From an uncultured Tenacibaculum sp. (GTDB lineage: Bacteria > Bacteroidota > Bacteroidia > Flavobacteriales > Flavobacteriaceae): DNA of 64,000 bases. Both the position numbers and the translations under genes were made by a program. Below the pieces are notes generated by a model, which worked only from the letters and a program-made list of their open reading frames with translations, made no database searches and was not told the origin of the DNA. Location of the stretch: positions 62,001 to 126,000 of the forward strand of contig NZ_CANLTU010000002.1 in NCBI RefSeq assembly GCF_947494125.1. The letters are read 5' to 3'. Of this stretch, positions 7,353 to 15,873 are shown in pieces (position 1 is the first letter of the stretch; each line of letters starts with the position of its first letter).

Positions 7353-8867
7353 ATGGAAAAAACGCATTCTGTTAGGGGAACAAAAATTGACAAAGCTAGA
7401 ATTGTTAGCCTTGAAAAAGGAAAAATACCACCACAAGCTTTAGAGTTAGAGGAAGCTGTTTTAGGTGCTATGATGATTGATAAAAAAGGTATTGATGAAG
7501 TTATTGATATTTTACACCCAGAAGCTTTTTATGATAAACGTCATCAAGAAGTATATGCAGCAATTTATACGCTTTTCCAAAATTCAGAACCAATTGATTT
7601 ACTTTCTGTATCAAATCAGTTAAAGAAAAATGGAAAGTTAGATATTGCTGGAGGTGATTTTTATTTGATAGGTTTAACACAAAAAGTAGCATCATCTGCA
7701 CATATTGAGTTTCACTCACGTATTATTTTAGAAAAATATATACAACGTAAGTTAATTACAATATCATCTGAAATTATAGAGAGTGCTTATAATGAAACAG
7801 TAGATGTTTTCGATTTATTAGATGAGGCAGAGGGGAAGTTATTTGAAGTAACACAAGGAAATCTTAAAAAAGGAGCAGAAAGAGCCGATTCACTAGTACA
7901 ACAATCAATTACTAAAATACAAGAGATATCTGGTAAAGAAGGAATGAGTGGTTTAGCTACTGGATTTACCAAATTAGATGCATTAACATCAGGATGGCAA
8001 CCTTCCGATTTAATTATTATTGCTGCACGTCCGGGTATGGGTAAAACAGCATTTGTAATTTCAATGGCTAAAAATATGGCGATTGATTTTGGTCATGGAG
8101 TAGCCGTTTTCTCGCTAGAGATGTCATCGGTACAGTTAATAACACGTATGATTTCTTCGGAAACAGGATTAACATCGGAAAAATTACGTAAAGGAAATTT
8201 AGAACCACATGAATGGGAACAGTTAAATGTAAAAGTTAAAAAACTTTCTGATGCTCCTATATTTATTGATGATACTCCTGCGCTTTCGATTTTTGATTTA
8301 CGTGCAAAAGCACGACGTTTAGTATCGCAACACGATGTAAAAATAATAGTGATTGATTATTTACAGTTAATGACAGCTGGTGGAGCGGGAGGAAATCGTG
8401 AACAAGAAATATCAACTATTTCGCGAAACTTAAAAGCATTAGCAAAAGAATTAAGTATACCAGTAATAGCCTTATCTCAGTTATCTCGTGCGGTGGAAAC
8501 TCGTGGAGGATCTAAACGTCCATTACTATCAGATTTACGTGAATCTGGTGCAATTGAACAAGATGCGGATATTGTATCGTTTATTTTTAGACCAGAATAC
8601 TACGGAATGACAGAATGGGATGATGATGATCATTCACCATGTGAAGGCCAAGGTGAGTTTATTGTAGCAAAACACCGTAATGGTGGGATGGATAATATTC
8701 GTTTAAAATTTACAGGTCATTTAGCTTTATTCTCAGATTTAGAAGAAGGAATTAGTAGTGAGTTTCAATCGAGTATGAACTCTAGTTTTAACGATGAAGT
8801 TTCATCTAGTAATTTTACGTCGCCAGAAGACGCTTTTGGTCCAAGTGATGATGATGTTCCATTTTAG
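7353..8867 (+). CDS. dnaB: Replicative DNA helicase DnaB
   Basis: The hexameric helicase that unwinds DNA at the replication fork. The N-terminal DnaB domain begins at PPQALELEEAVLGAMM. The RecA-like domain has Walker A ARPGMGKTAF near residue 225, the Walker B segment IIVIDYLQLM, and the SRNLKALAKEL and LSQLSRAVE motifs. The 504-residue length is normal, with an acidic Ser-rich tail ending DDDVPF. No intein is present. The N terminus MEKTHSVRGTKIDK agrees with Flavobacteria homologues, which supports the ATG at 7353 although it lies almost on the -7 box. Confidence 0.97.
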   Translation: MEKTHSVRGTKIDKARIVSLEKGKIPPQALELEEAVLGAMMIDKKGIDEVIDILHPEAFYDKRHQEVYAAIYTLFQNSEPIDLLSVSNQLKKNGKLDIAGGDFYLIGLTQKVASSAHIEFHSRIILEKYIQRKLITISSEIIESAYNETVDVFDLLDEAEGKLFEVTQGNLKKGAERADSLVQQSITKIQEISGKEGMSGLATGFTKLDALTSGWQPSDLIIIAARPGMGKTAFVISMAKNMAIDFGHGVAVFSLEMSSVQLITRMISSETGLTSEKLRKGNLEPHEWEQLNVKVKKLSDAPIFIDDTPALSIFDLRAKARRLVSQHDVKIIVIDYLQLMTAGGAGGNREQEISTISRNLKALAKELSIPVIALSQLSRAVETRGGSKRPLLSDLRESGAIEQDADIVSFIFRPEYYGMTEWDDDDHSPCEGQGEFIVAKHRNGGMDNIRLKFTGHLALFSDLEEGISSEFQSSMNSSFNDEVSSSNFTSPEDAFGPSDDDVPF

Positions 8868-8894
8868 AATAATAAACAATTCATAAAATAATTT

Positions 8895-8937
8895 AAAATG
8901 CACAATTGCTACATAGTAATTGTGTATTTTAGTTTTT
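8895..8937 (+). terminator. Hairpin after dnaB
   Basis: AAAATGCACAATT (8895-8907) pairs with AATTGTGTATTTT (8918-8930) with one G-U pair, followed by AGTTTTT. It ends five bases before the next start codon, so it should separate dnaB from the downstream gene. The right arm also holds TATTTTAG, a near match to a -7 box for that gene. Confidence 0.6.
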
Positions 8938-8941
8938 ACAT

Positions 8942-9586
8942 ATGAAAGAAAAGGAATTAACTGGAATAGGTCAAGCTTCAGAAAAGGCATTAAATTTTGT
9001 TGAAAAAATAATAGCATCTCCTTTAATAGAAGTAACAGGAGTTTTAACTGATAAAGTTGAGTTCTGGAGGTTTAAAAATAAAGTAAACATTATTTTAAAA
9101 GCAAAAGAATTTTTAAAAGAAAAAGGAATTGAAACACCTAAAAGGATACCTGTAAAAGATTTATTTACTTTATTGGAATATAGTTCATATGAAGAAAATG
9201 ATTTTATGAAAGATAGCTGGGGGAGGCTATTATCAAATTCTTTAGACCCTCAAAATAAATTTGATAGTAATAATATATTCATTCAAATTTTAAATCATTT
9301 ATCTTGTGATGAAATAATTTTACTAGAGTCTATAAATAAAGAAATTTCAACTCAAAGAGCACTTAGTTTCTTTAATAAGAAAAAAATAATTGAAGAAATG
9401 AAAGGTATTGATCCTGAAGTGCAGTTAATATTACTGGATAATTTAGTAAGACTAAGACTAATAGAAATAAAAAATAGTGATCTTATTATAGGAAGTGGGC
9501 TTATGTCTTATATTTATGAAAGCCCATACGAAATTTATTTAATAACAAAATTAGGAGAATCCTTATTGAAGAAAATAAATTCTTAA
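8942..9586 (+). CDS. DUF4393 / Abi-alpha-like protein
   Basis: The protein has 214 residues and no signal peptide. The segment around residues 33-110 matches the DUF4393 (Abi-alpha) pattern: a WRFKN motif, a KAKEFLKEKGI helix, KRIPVKDLFTLLEYSS, then an acidic turn and W-LLSNSLDP. The family was named after abortive-infection proteins, but biochemical activity is not established and most members are unstudied. The C-terminal third looks helical and may be a winged-helix-like segment. It lies between dnaB and a secreted protein gene with 7 bases to the latter. No toxin, antitoxin or other defence gene is adjacent, so a defence role here is only a possibility. Confidence 0.65.
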   Translation: MKEKELTGIGQASEKALNFVEKIIASPLIEVTGVLTDKVEFWRFKNKVNIILKAKEFLKEKGIETPKRIPVKDLFTLLEYSSYEENDFMKDSWGRLLSNSLDPQNKFDSNNIFIQILNHLSCDEIILLESINKEISTQRALSFFNKKKIIEEMKGIDPEVQLILLDNLVRLRLIEIKNSDLIIGSGLMSYIYESPYEIYLITKLGESLLKKINS

Positions 9587-9593
9587 AAATAGA

Positions 9594-10853
9594 ATGAGAA
9601 AATATATATACATAGTAACATTGCTGTTATTTTCAAACTCAATTTGGGCTTCATTTATTTATGTGCCAATGAGCCATGAAAATCAAAAAAATCATTTAAA
9701 GGCATACGGAATAGTGTATTATGCTTTGCAAAATGGATTGAAAGCTAAATGGTTATTAAATTATGACGGAGGCGCTTTTTTAATGGAGAATAATGACTCT
9801 GTTGAAAAGGAATGTAAAATTAGAGGAGTTTCATACCAAATAATATCAGATGCCAAATCCCAATTAATTTTAGAAGAAATTTCTTCACCATCAAAAAATC
9901 AAGAAGCAGTAACTTTAGAAAAAGCTCCAAAAATAGCAGTGTATTCACCAAAGGGTAAAATGCCATGGGATGATGCTGTAACGATGGTTTTATCGTATGC
10001 TGAAATTCCATTTGATGTAATATACGATGAAGAAGTGTTGAATGATAAGTTGTTGTTATACGAATGGTTGCATTTACACCATGAAGATTTTACAGGACAA
10101 TATGGTCGCTTTTATGGGGCATTTAGAACTGCACCTTGGTATATACAGCAAAAGAAAGATGCAGAGGCTTTAGCTAAAAAGTTAGGATATGCTAAAGTAT
10201 CTGAAGAAAAGGGGGCAGTGGCAAAAAAAATACGAGATTATGTAATAGGAGGTGGGTTTATGTTTGCCATGTGTTCGGCAACCGATAGTTTTGATATTGC
10301 TTTGGCTGCTGATGGAGTTGATATTTGTGAAGGAATGTTCGACGGAGATGCTTCAGAACCGAGATATCAATCGAAAATAGATTTCAATAAAACCTTTGCT
10401 TTTAAAGATTTCGAATTAATTCGTAACCCAACAACTTATGAGTTCTCTTCTATAGATATGACTCGTAAACGTAGAATAAAAAAAGAAGTAGATTATTTTA
10501 CATTAAAAGAGTACTCTGCAAAATGGGATCAGGTTCCAACCATGTTAACGCAAAATCATACACAATTGGTAAAAGCGTTTATGGGGCAAACAACTTCTTT
10601 TGATCGTAAAACAATAAAACCAACGATTATGGTTTTAGGAGAAAATACAACCAACGGAGAAGGTCGATACATTCACGGAACAAAAGGAAAAGGAATGTTT
10701 ACGTTTTATGGAGGCCACGATCCTGAAGATTATCAACATAGAGTAGGAGACCCTAAAACAGAATTAGACTTACACCCAACTTCACCAGGCTATCGTTTAA
10801 TTTTAAATAATGTACTTTTTCCAGCAGCAAAGAAGAAAAAGCAAAAAACCTAA
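9594..10853 (+). CDS. Secreted protein with amidotransferase-like fold (often labelled asparagine synthetase B)
   Basis: The protein has 419 residues. MRKYIYIVTLLLFSNSIWA is a signal peptide. The mature part has an N-terminal domain (FIYVPMSHENQKNHLKAYG) and a larger domain with GGGFMFAMCSATDSFDIALA near residue 220, where the Cys sits in a nucleophile-elbow-like setting, and a late YGGHDPEDYQH. Similar Flavobacteria proteins are, to my recollection, labelled asparagine synthetase B in databases. A signal peptide and the absence of any visible ATP-pyrophosphatase motif argue against that enzyme activity. A class-I glutamine-amidotransferase-like hydrolase fold is my preferred reading. The substrate is unknown. 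Confidence 0.5.
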   Translation: MRKYIYIVTLLLFSNSIWASFIYVPMSHENQKNHLKAYGIVYYALQNGLKAKWLLNYDGGAFLMENNDSVEKECKIRGVSYQIISDAKSQLILEEISSPSKNQEAVTLEKAPKIAVYSPKGKMPWDDAVTMVLSYAEIPFDVIYDEEVLNDKLLLYEWLHLHHEDFTGQYGRFYGAFRTAPWYIQQKKDAEALAKKLGYAKVSEEKGAVAKKIRDYVIGGGFMFAMCSATDSFDIALAADGVDICEGMFDGDASEPRYQSKIDFNKTFAFKDFELIRNPTTYEFSSIDMTRKRRIKKEVDYFTLKEYSAKWDQVPTMLTQNHTQLVKAFMGQTTSFDRKTIKPTIMVLGENTTNGEGRYIHGTKGKGMFTFYGGHDPEDYQHRVGDPKTELDLHPTSPGYRLILNNVLFPAAKKKKQKT

Positions 10854-10870
10854 ACAATTTCCATTGAAAT

Positions 10871-11135
10871 GATCAGCGGCGTTCGCTGATCCAATAAATA
10901 TACAACGAAACCATCAGCGAAGCTCGCTGGCGCTTTCAAAAGTTTACGAAACGTTCAGCGAGCTTCGCTGAGCGTTTTGTTTTTATACAATTCATTCAAC
11001 GAGCTTCGCTGAAGGTTTCGTTCTAGTGCAGAGCCATCAGCGAACTTCGCTGAAGGTTTTGTTTTTGAATAATTTGCTTAACCAACTCCGTTAAAATTAT
11101 TGAAAGTATACATAACTATCAACGAGCTTCATTTT
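10871..11135. repeat. Cluster of six REP-like palindromes
   Basis: Six short palindromes based on TCAGCGAGCTTCGCTGA lie at 10871-10891, 10911-10930, 10951-10975, 10997-11013, 11035-11054 and, degraded, 11117-11135. The first five are spaced about 40 bases apart. Their GC content is clearly above the surrounding DNA. Flanks of the middle copies extend the stems (ACG...CGT). The region carries no gene. They look like bacterial REP elements and could form cruciforms or mRNA hairpins at the end of the preceding gene. Confidence 0.75.
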
Positions 11136-11177
11136 AAGTAAAACAAAGATGTTAATTCAATTATTATTTATTTTATA

Positions 11178-11218
11178 AAACAAAAGGTTAAAGTATAAAC
11201 TTTAACCTTTTGTTATTT
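11178..11218. terminator. Bidirectional terminator
   Basis: ACAAAAGGTTAAAGT (11180-11194) and ACTTTAACCTTTTGT (11199-11213) form a perfect 15-bp stem with loop ATAA. It lies 21 bases beyond the stop of the minus-strand protease gene and probably serves it. Confidence 0.85.
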
Positions 11219-11233
11219 TGAGTATATTTAAAA

Positions 11234-14200
11234 CTACTTGATGTCTTTTAGCATTTCAGAGACAGATCGTTCTAATTGTTGATCGCGACCTTTAACAATA
11301 ATACTAGGCATATTTTTCACTTTAATCGTAGGTTCTGTTTGATTGTTTTCCATCCATTTTCCAGATTTATCTTTAGCACTTACTGGTACAACACCCCAGT
11401 AGCTTCCGTTAGGTAAACCTTCCCATCCAGCAAAACTACAAGTACCAGGTACTGGCATACCAACAGTTTTTCCAATTTTAAGATCTGTATATCCAGCAGC
11501 ATAACAATGTCCATCTGAATACATGCTTTCATTGAAAATAGATAATGTTGGTTTAGTCCAACGCGAAGTAGGCTCGCCTCCAACTACTTTGGCTTCTGTT
11601 TCATACGAAATAAAAGGAACTCCTGTAAAGAACATAGCCAAGTCAGCCACTAAATCACCTCCACTATTGAAACGGGTATCGATAATAATTCCTTTTCGTT
11701 CAGAAAATTTACCCATAATATCTTTATAAATACTTCTATATGGGCCATCGCTCATTCCAGGAATGTGAACATAACCTAATTTTCCATTGCTTAGTTTATC
11801 AACCTCTTTTTCGTTAATTTTCACCCATCTTTTATATAATAAACGTTTTTCTTGACCTAAAGAGATAGGTTTTACAGTTATGGTTTGTTTTTTCTTTGTT
11901 TTTGGATCGGTTATGTCAAGTAAAACGAATTTTCCTACTTTTCTATTCAAATACTTAGCAACATCTTCGTTTTTATTTACAGTAACTCCGTCAATTTTTT
12001 CAATAAGCATTCCAGCTTTAATATTGAAAGATGATTTATCTAATGGACCATCTTTTATAACTTCATCTATTAAAATTCCATCTCCTTTGTGGTTGTAATT
12101 CATAAAAACACCAAGAGAAGCTGTTGCATCTGCATTTTTAATACTTGAACTATATCCAGCTCCAGCATGAGAAACATTTAATTCTCCTAACATTTCAGAA
12201 AGCATTTCAGAGAACTCAAAAGAGTTACCAATAGAAGGTAAGTATTTTTTGTATTCTATTTTCATTTTGTTCCAGTTAACACCATGAAAATCTGGATGGT
12301 AAAAAATAGCGTTGGTTCTTATCCATACATGATTAAACATTGCTGCTCTTTCAGCATCTGTATTTAATAGCATTTCACCGCTAATTTTTACAGGTTTTTT
12401 ACTCTTTTTAGCTGGGTCAATTTTAGAAACTTTTCCACCACTTAAAAGAAATAAGTTTTTCATTTCTTTATCCCATTGTAAAGAACCGAAATTAGCGTTT
12501 AATCGTAAGACCATTTTAGTTTCTTTAGTACGTAAATTTGTACTCCAAAGATTCATTTTTCCTTCAAATCGAGCTAAATAATATAAGACGTCACCTTTTT
12601 TTGAAAGTACAGCGTCACCAAGACTAGAAGAATGAATAGTTAATCTTTTTGTTCTATCTTTCATGCTATCCCAATCGAAAGTAAGTGGTTTTACTTTTTT
12701 CTTGTCTTTACCTTTTTTCTTTTTGTCTTTTTTATTCTTCTTGTCAGCATCTTTTTTCTTGTCTTTCTCCTTTTTTTGTAAGGCTTCAATAGTTTCCATC
12801 AATTTAAACTCTTCATCACTAAGGTTAAATTTGTCCCAAGCTTTTTGAGTAAAAAACATGCTATATACATCGGACTGAGATTGCCCACTAGTAGCATACG
12901 ATTTTAATCCATTTCTATTACTAAACCATAGCATTTGTTTTCCGCCGTTAACCCATTTCGGAGAGTAATCACTATAACCACTTTCAGTTAAATTTATACG
13001 TTTAGAACCATCAGCAGCCATCAATAACACTTCGTTATTACTTAATGTTTTGCTCCAATCAACTAACAACCATTTGCTATCTGGACTCCATTTAAAATAT
13101 TTATCACCATCTCTCATGTGGAATAAATCTTTTGGAGTTAATAAAGTTACTTGTTTTTTAGTTTTTAAGTCCATTACCTTTAAGGTACGTCTTCCTTCAA
13201 TAAAAGCTATTTTAGAACTATCAGGAGAGAACTCAGGTAAGTAATTATCTAGTTTATTTTCAATAATAGGAGATTCTTTTACTAAAGTAGAAGCAAAAAA
13301 GAAAGGCTCTTCTTTACGTACTTTTTCTGTTTTATAAATACTCCATTTCCCATTTCTTTCACTACTGTATACTACCGATTTCCCATCAGGTGTCCAAGTT
13401 ACAAAGCGTTCTCTTTCTGGTGTGTTAGTTAATCTTTTAGTAAAAGATTCATTTACAGAAGTTACAAAAACTTCACCTCTAGAAATAAAAGCAATCTCTT
13501 TTCCGTTTGGAGATATCGCCATTTCATTAACTCCTCCATTGATAGATATAAATTTATCTCTATTGTCTTTGCTTTGAGTTCTTATAATAACATTTACTTT
13601 TGAAGGTTTTCCGCCTTCTTTCATAGTGTATAATTCACCATCGTATCCAAAACTTAAGATACCATTACCCATACTTAAAAAACGTACTGGGTGCAGTTTG
13701 AAATTTGTTAGTTGTTGATCTTGATTAGTACCATTAATATTCATTTTATGAACATTAAACGTTCCACTTTTTTCACTTAAATAATACATGCTCTTTTCAT
13801 CTTGAGAGAAGATAGGATGTCTATCCTCCCCAGCGAAAGAAGTAATCATTTTATGAGCTTTACTTTTAGTATTATAACTCCAAATATCTCTGGTAATTGA
13901 TGATTTATGATGCTTACGCCATTCGTTTTCACCACCCTTTTTATCATGGTATAACATGGTGTTACCATTTTTAGATACTTGAACATATTCGGCAGGTACT
14001 GTTAATAATTGATGAACTCGCCCTGCTGTTACAGGTACACTATACAATTCTGGTTGTGATCTTGTAGGGTATTGTCTATGTTTTACGTCATCTTGACGTT
14101 GTGCTCCGAAAATAACATCTTGGTTATTTGCTGAAAAAGAAAAAGGAATTTCGTTACTAGAATGAAAAGTTAATCTTTTCGCTTCACCACCTCTAGCGTC

Positions 14201-14476
14201 CATAATATAAATGTCGAAATTACCATAACGGTTTGAAGCAAAAGCAATTTTTTTACCGTCTTTACTCCAAATAGCTTTATAATCATGAGCTTTATGAAAA
14301 GTTAATTGAGTTGCATTTCCACCAGTTGAAGGAACTTTATATAAATCGCCTTTGTAAGTAAAAATAATCTCTTTTCCATCTGGAGATATTGAGGAGTGCC
14401 TTAACCAATTGGGACTATCTTGAGAGAAGACGTGTAATGTTAAGCATGTAAATAGTAGTAAAAAAAGGTGTTTCAT
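11234..14476 (-). CDS. Tricorn-type S41 family protease, secreted
   Basis: About 1080 residues. MKHLFLLLFTCLTLHVFSQ is a signal peptide, which favours the ATG at 14476 over the TTG at 14497. The N-terminal half holds PD40/WD40-like propeller repeats (ISPDGKEIIF, WSKDGKKIAFASNRYG, WTPDGKSVVYSSERNG, FSPDSSKIAFIEG). A very Lys-rich linker covers residues 565-598. A tricorn C1 segment, a PDZ domain (IDEVIKDGPLDKSSFNIKAG) and an S41 domain follow, with GIIIDTRFNSGGDL and a candidate nucleophilic Ser in GTCSFAGWEG near residue 1013. It probably degrades peptides in the periplasm or at the surface. It is monocistronic. Confidence 0.9.
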   Translation of the reverse strand: MKHLFLLLFTCLTLHVFSQDSPNWLRHSSISPDGKEIIFTYKGDLYKVPSTGGNATQLTFHKAHDYKAIWSKDGKKIAFASNRYGNFDIYIMDARGGEAKRLTFHSSNEIPFSFSANNQDVIFGAQRQDDVKHRQYPTRSQPELYSVPVTAGRVHQLLTVPAEYVQVSKNGNTMLYHDKKGGENEWRKHHKSSITRDIWSYNTKSKAHKMITSFAGEDRHPIFSQDEKSMYYLSEKSGTFNVHKMNINGTNQDQQLTNFKLHPVRFLSMGNGILSFGYDGELYTMKEGGKPSKVNVIIRTQSKDNRDKFISINGGVNEMAISPNGKEIAFISRGEVFVTSVNESFTKRLTNTPERERFVTWTPDGKSVVYSSERNGKWSIYKTEKVRKEEPFFFASTLVKESPIIENKLDNYLPEFSPDSSKIAFIEGRRTLKVMDLKTKKQVTLLTPKDLFHMRDGDKYFKWSPDSKWLLVDWSKTLSNNEVLLMAADGSKRINLTESGYSDYSPKWVNGGKQMLWFSNRNGLKSYATSGQSQSDVYSMFFTQKAWDKFNLSDEEFKLMETIEALQKKEKDKKKDADKKNKKDKKKKGKDKKKVKPLTFDWDSMKDRTKRLTIHSSSLGDAVLSKKGDVLYYLARFEGKMNLWSTNLRTKETKMVLRLNANFGSLQWDKEMKNLFLLSGGKVSKIDPAKKSKKPVKISGEMLLNTDAERAAMFNHVWIRTNAIFYHPDFHGVNWNKMKIEYKKYLPSIGNSFEFSEMLSEMLGELNVSHAGAGYSSSIKNADATASLGVFMNYNHKGDGILIDEVIKDGPLDKSSFNIKAGMLIEKIDGVTVNKNEDVAKYLNRKVGKFVLLDITDPKTKKKQTITVKPISLGQEKRLLYKRWVKINEKEVDKLSNGKLGYVHIPGMSDGPYRSIYKDIMGKFSERKGIIIDTRFNSGGDLVADLAMFFTGVPFISYETEAKVVGGEPTSRWTKPTLSIFNESMYSDGHCYAAGYTDLKIGKTVGMPVPGTCSFAGWEGLPNGSYWGVVPVSAKDKSGKWMENNQTEPTIKVKNMPSIIVKGRDQQLERSVSEMLKDIK

Positions 14477-14497
14477 TTGATTAATTTTTTTTTGCAA

Positions 14498-14846
14498 TCT
14501 ACTAAATTGCTAAACCCAATTATGTTAATTTAAGTTAAAAAAAGAAGACTTAATTCTAATAAACCTATAGAGAGATTTTTTGAACTAAAGAGCATGGAAA
14601 AGAAGTTTTGTTCTGATAGATAATAGTTGATAAAAGAAAAAATAGATTCTATTTTGGCTCTGTAAATGGTAAGGTTACTGTTTTCATTAAGATAGACTAT
14701 AATTATTTCTCATCTAGTTAGGTATGAAGGCTCTTTGAAGTGCATAAAAACAAAGAGTTGAAACAGAAAATTCTAAAAAATAAAATTACATAAAAAAGAA
14801 CTTTAAAACTATCGAACCCTTTTTTAAAAGAATTAAAAAAAAGTAA
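14498..14846. other. Intergenic region without recognised content
   Basis: This AT-rich region separates the divergent protease and transketolase genes. I see no credible small gene, RNA fold or repeat in it. The minus-strand protease should have its promoter near its right edge, but no exact TAnnTTTG match was found there. Confidence 0.5.
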
Positions 14847-14877
14847 TTGGCAATTGTTTTTTAAACAGTTACTTTTG
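14847..14877 (+). promoter_or_regulatory. Promoter of the transketolase gene
   Basis: -33 TTG at 14847-14849, 20-base spacer, -7 box TACTTTTG at 14870-14877, and 21 bases to the ATG at 14899. Confidence 0.7.
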
Positions 14878-14898
14878 TCGAGATAAAACAAAACAATA

Positions 14899-15744
14899 AT
14901 GCCAACAACACAACAGCTTCAAGAATTTACACAACAAGTACGTAGAGATATCGTGCGTATGGTACATGCAGTAAACTCAGGGCACCCTGGAGGATCTTTA
15001 GGATGTGCAGAATTTTTAACTTGTCTTTACCAAGAAATCATGGAGTATTCTACTGATTTTAAAATGGACGGAAAAAATGAAGATTTATTCTTTTTATCAA
15101 ACGGACATATATCGCCAGTATATTATAGTGTGTTAGCACGTAGTGGATTTTTTCCAGTTGCTGAGTTAGCAACATTTAGAAAATTAGATACTCGTTTACA
15201 AGGGCATCCAACAACGCATGAAGGTTTACCAGGTATTCGTATTGCTTCAGGTTCTTTAGGGCAAGGTATGAGTGTTGCTATTGGAGCAGCTCAAGCGAAG
15301 AAGCTTAATGGAGATGATAAAATTGTATATACATTACATGGTGATGGAGAATTACAAGAAGGTCAAATTTGGGAAGCAGCAATGTATGCAGCAGGAAAAA
15401 AAGTTGATAATTTAATTTCAACGATTGATGTAAACGAAAAGCAAATTGACGGTACTACCGACCAAGTTTTAGCTATGGGAAGCCTAAAAGCTAAGTTTGA
15501 AGCTTTTGGATGGGATGTATTAGAAGTAAAAGGAGGAAATAATGTTGAAGCTATTTTAAACGGAATGGCAGATGCAAAATCTCGTACAGGAAAAGGAAAA
15601 CCAGTTTGTGTATTATTATATACAGAAATGGGGAATGGTATAGATTTTATGATGCATACTCATGCATGGCATGGTAAAGCACCAAATGATGAGCAATTAG
15701 AAGAATCATTAGCACAAAATCCAGCAACATTAAGAGACTATTAA
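14899..15744 (+). CDS. Transketolase, N-terminal (TPP pyrophosphate-binding) subunit
   Basis: The protein has 281 residues and covers only the N-terminal third of a classical transketolase. It contains GHPGGSLGCAEF, LSNGHISPVYY, QGHPTTHEGLPG, ASGSLGQGMSVAIG and the TPP motif GDGELQEGQIWEAA ending in IDVN. Split transketolases are common and need a separate C-terminal subunit of about 310 residues that binds the aminopyrimidine part of TPP. In many Bacteroidota that gene follows directly. Here a terminator and bshA follow instead, so the partner must be encoded elsewhere. Confidence 0.93.
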   Translation: MPTTQQLQEFTQQVRRDIVRMVHAVNSGHPGGSLGCAEFLTCLYQEIMEYSTDFKMDGKNEDLFFLSNGHISPVYYSVLARSGFFPVAELATFRKLDTRLQGHPTTHEGLPGIRIASGSLGQGMSVAIGAAQAKKLNGDDKIVYTLHGDGELQEGQIWEAAMYAAGKKVDNLISTIDVNEKQIDGTTDQVLAMGSLKAKFEAFGWDVLEVKGGNNVEAILNGMADAKSRTGKGKPVCVLLYTEMGNGIDFMMHTHAWHGKAPNDEQLEESLAQNPATLRDY

Positions 15745-15767
15745 AAATAGTTTTATAGATAAAATTT

Positions 15768-15797
15768 AAATCCCGCTTTTCAGCGGGATTTTTTTAT
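15768..15797 (+). terminator. Terminator of the transketolase subunit gene
   Basis: AAATCCCGCT pairs with AGCGGGATTT around a TTTC loop and is followed by a T run. Confidence 0.9.
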
Positions 15798-15827
15798 GTT
15801 TTTCTTCACAAAAAAACGTAAGTAAAA

Positions 15828-15841
15828 ACGTAAATTTACGT
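15828..15841. promoter_or_regulatory. 14-bp palindrome upstream of bshA
   Basis: ACGTAAATTTACGT is a perfect palindrome 32 bases before the bshA ATG. Its centre TAAATTTA is close to a -7 box (TAnnTTTG), so a dimeric regulator bound here would cover the promoter. A half-like AACGTAAGT lies just upstream. Operator function is inferred. Confidence 0.4.
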
Positions 15842-15873
15842 CAATAATAACACTAAAAAATAAAACCTAATAC

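Noticed and set aside
9594-10853. Genuine cytoplasmic asparagine synthetase
   Set aside because: A signal peptide is present and no ATP-binding synthetase domain is visible.
10871-11135. CRISPR array
   Set aside because: Repeats are palindromes of about 17-20 bases with degenerate copies and no cas genes, typical of REP elements.
12663-12848. Ser/Phe-rich plus-strand ORF
   Set aside because: It is the antisense shadow of the Lys-rich linker of the tricorn-type protease.
14498-14898. tRNA or small RNA gene in the 400-base gap
   Set aside because: No cloverleaf, conserved T-loop sequence or terminator hairpin could be found by reading.
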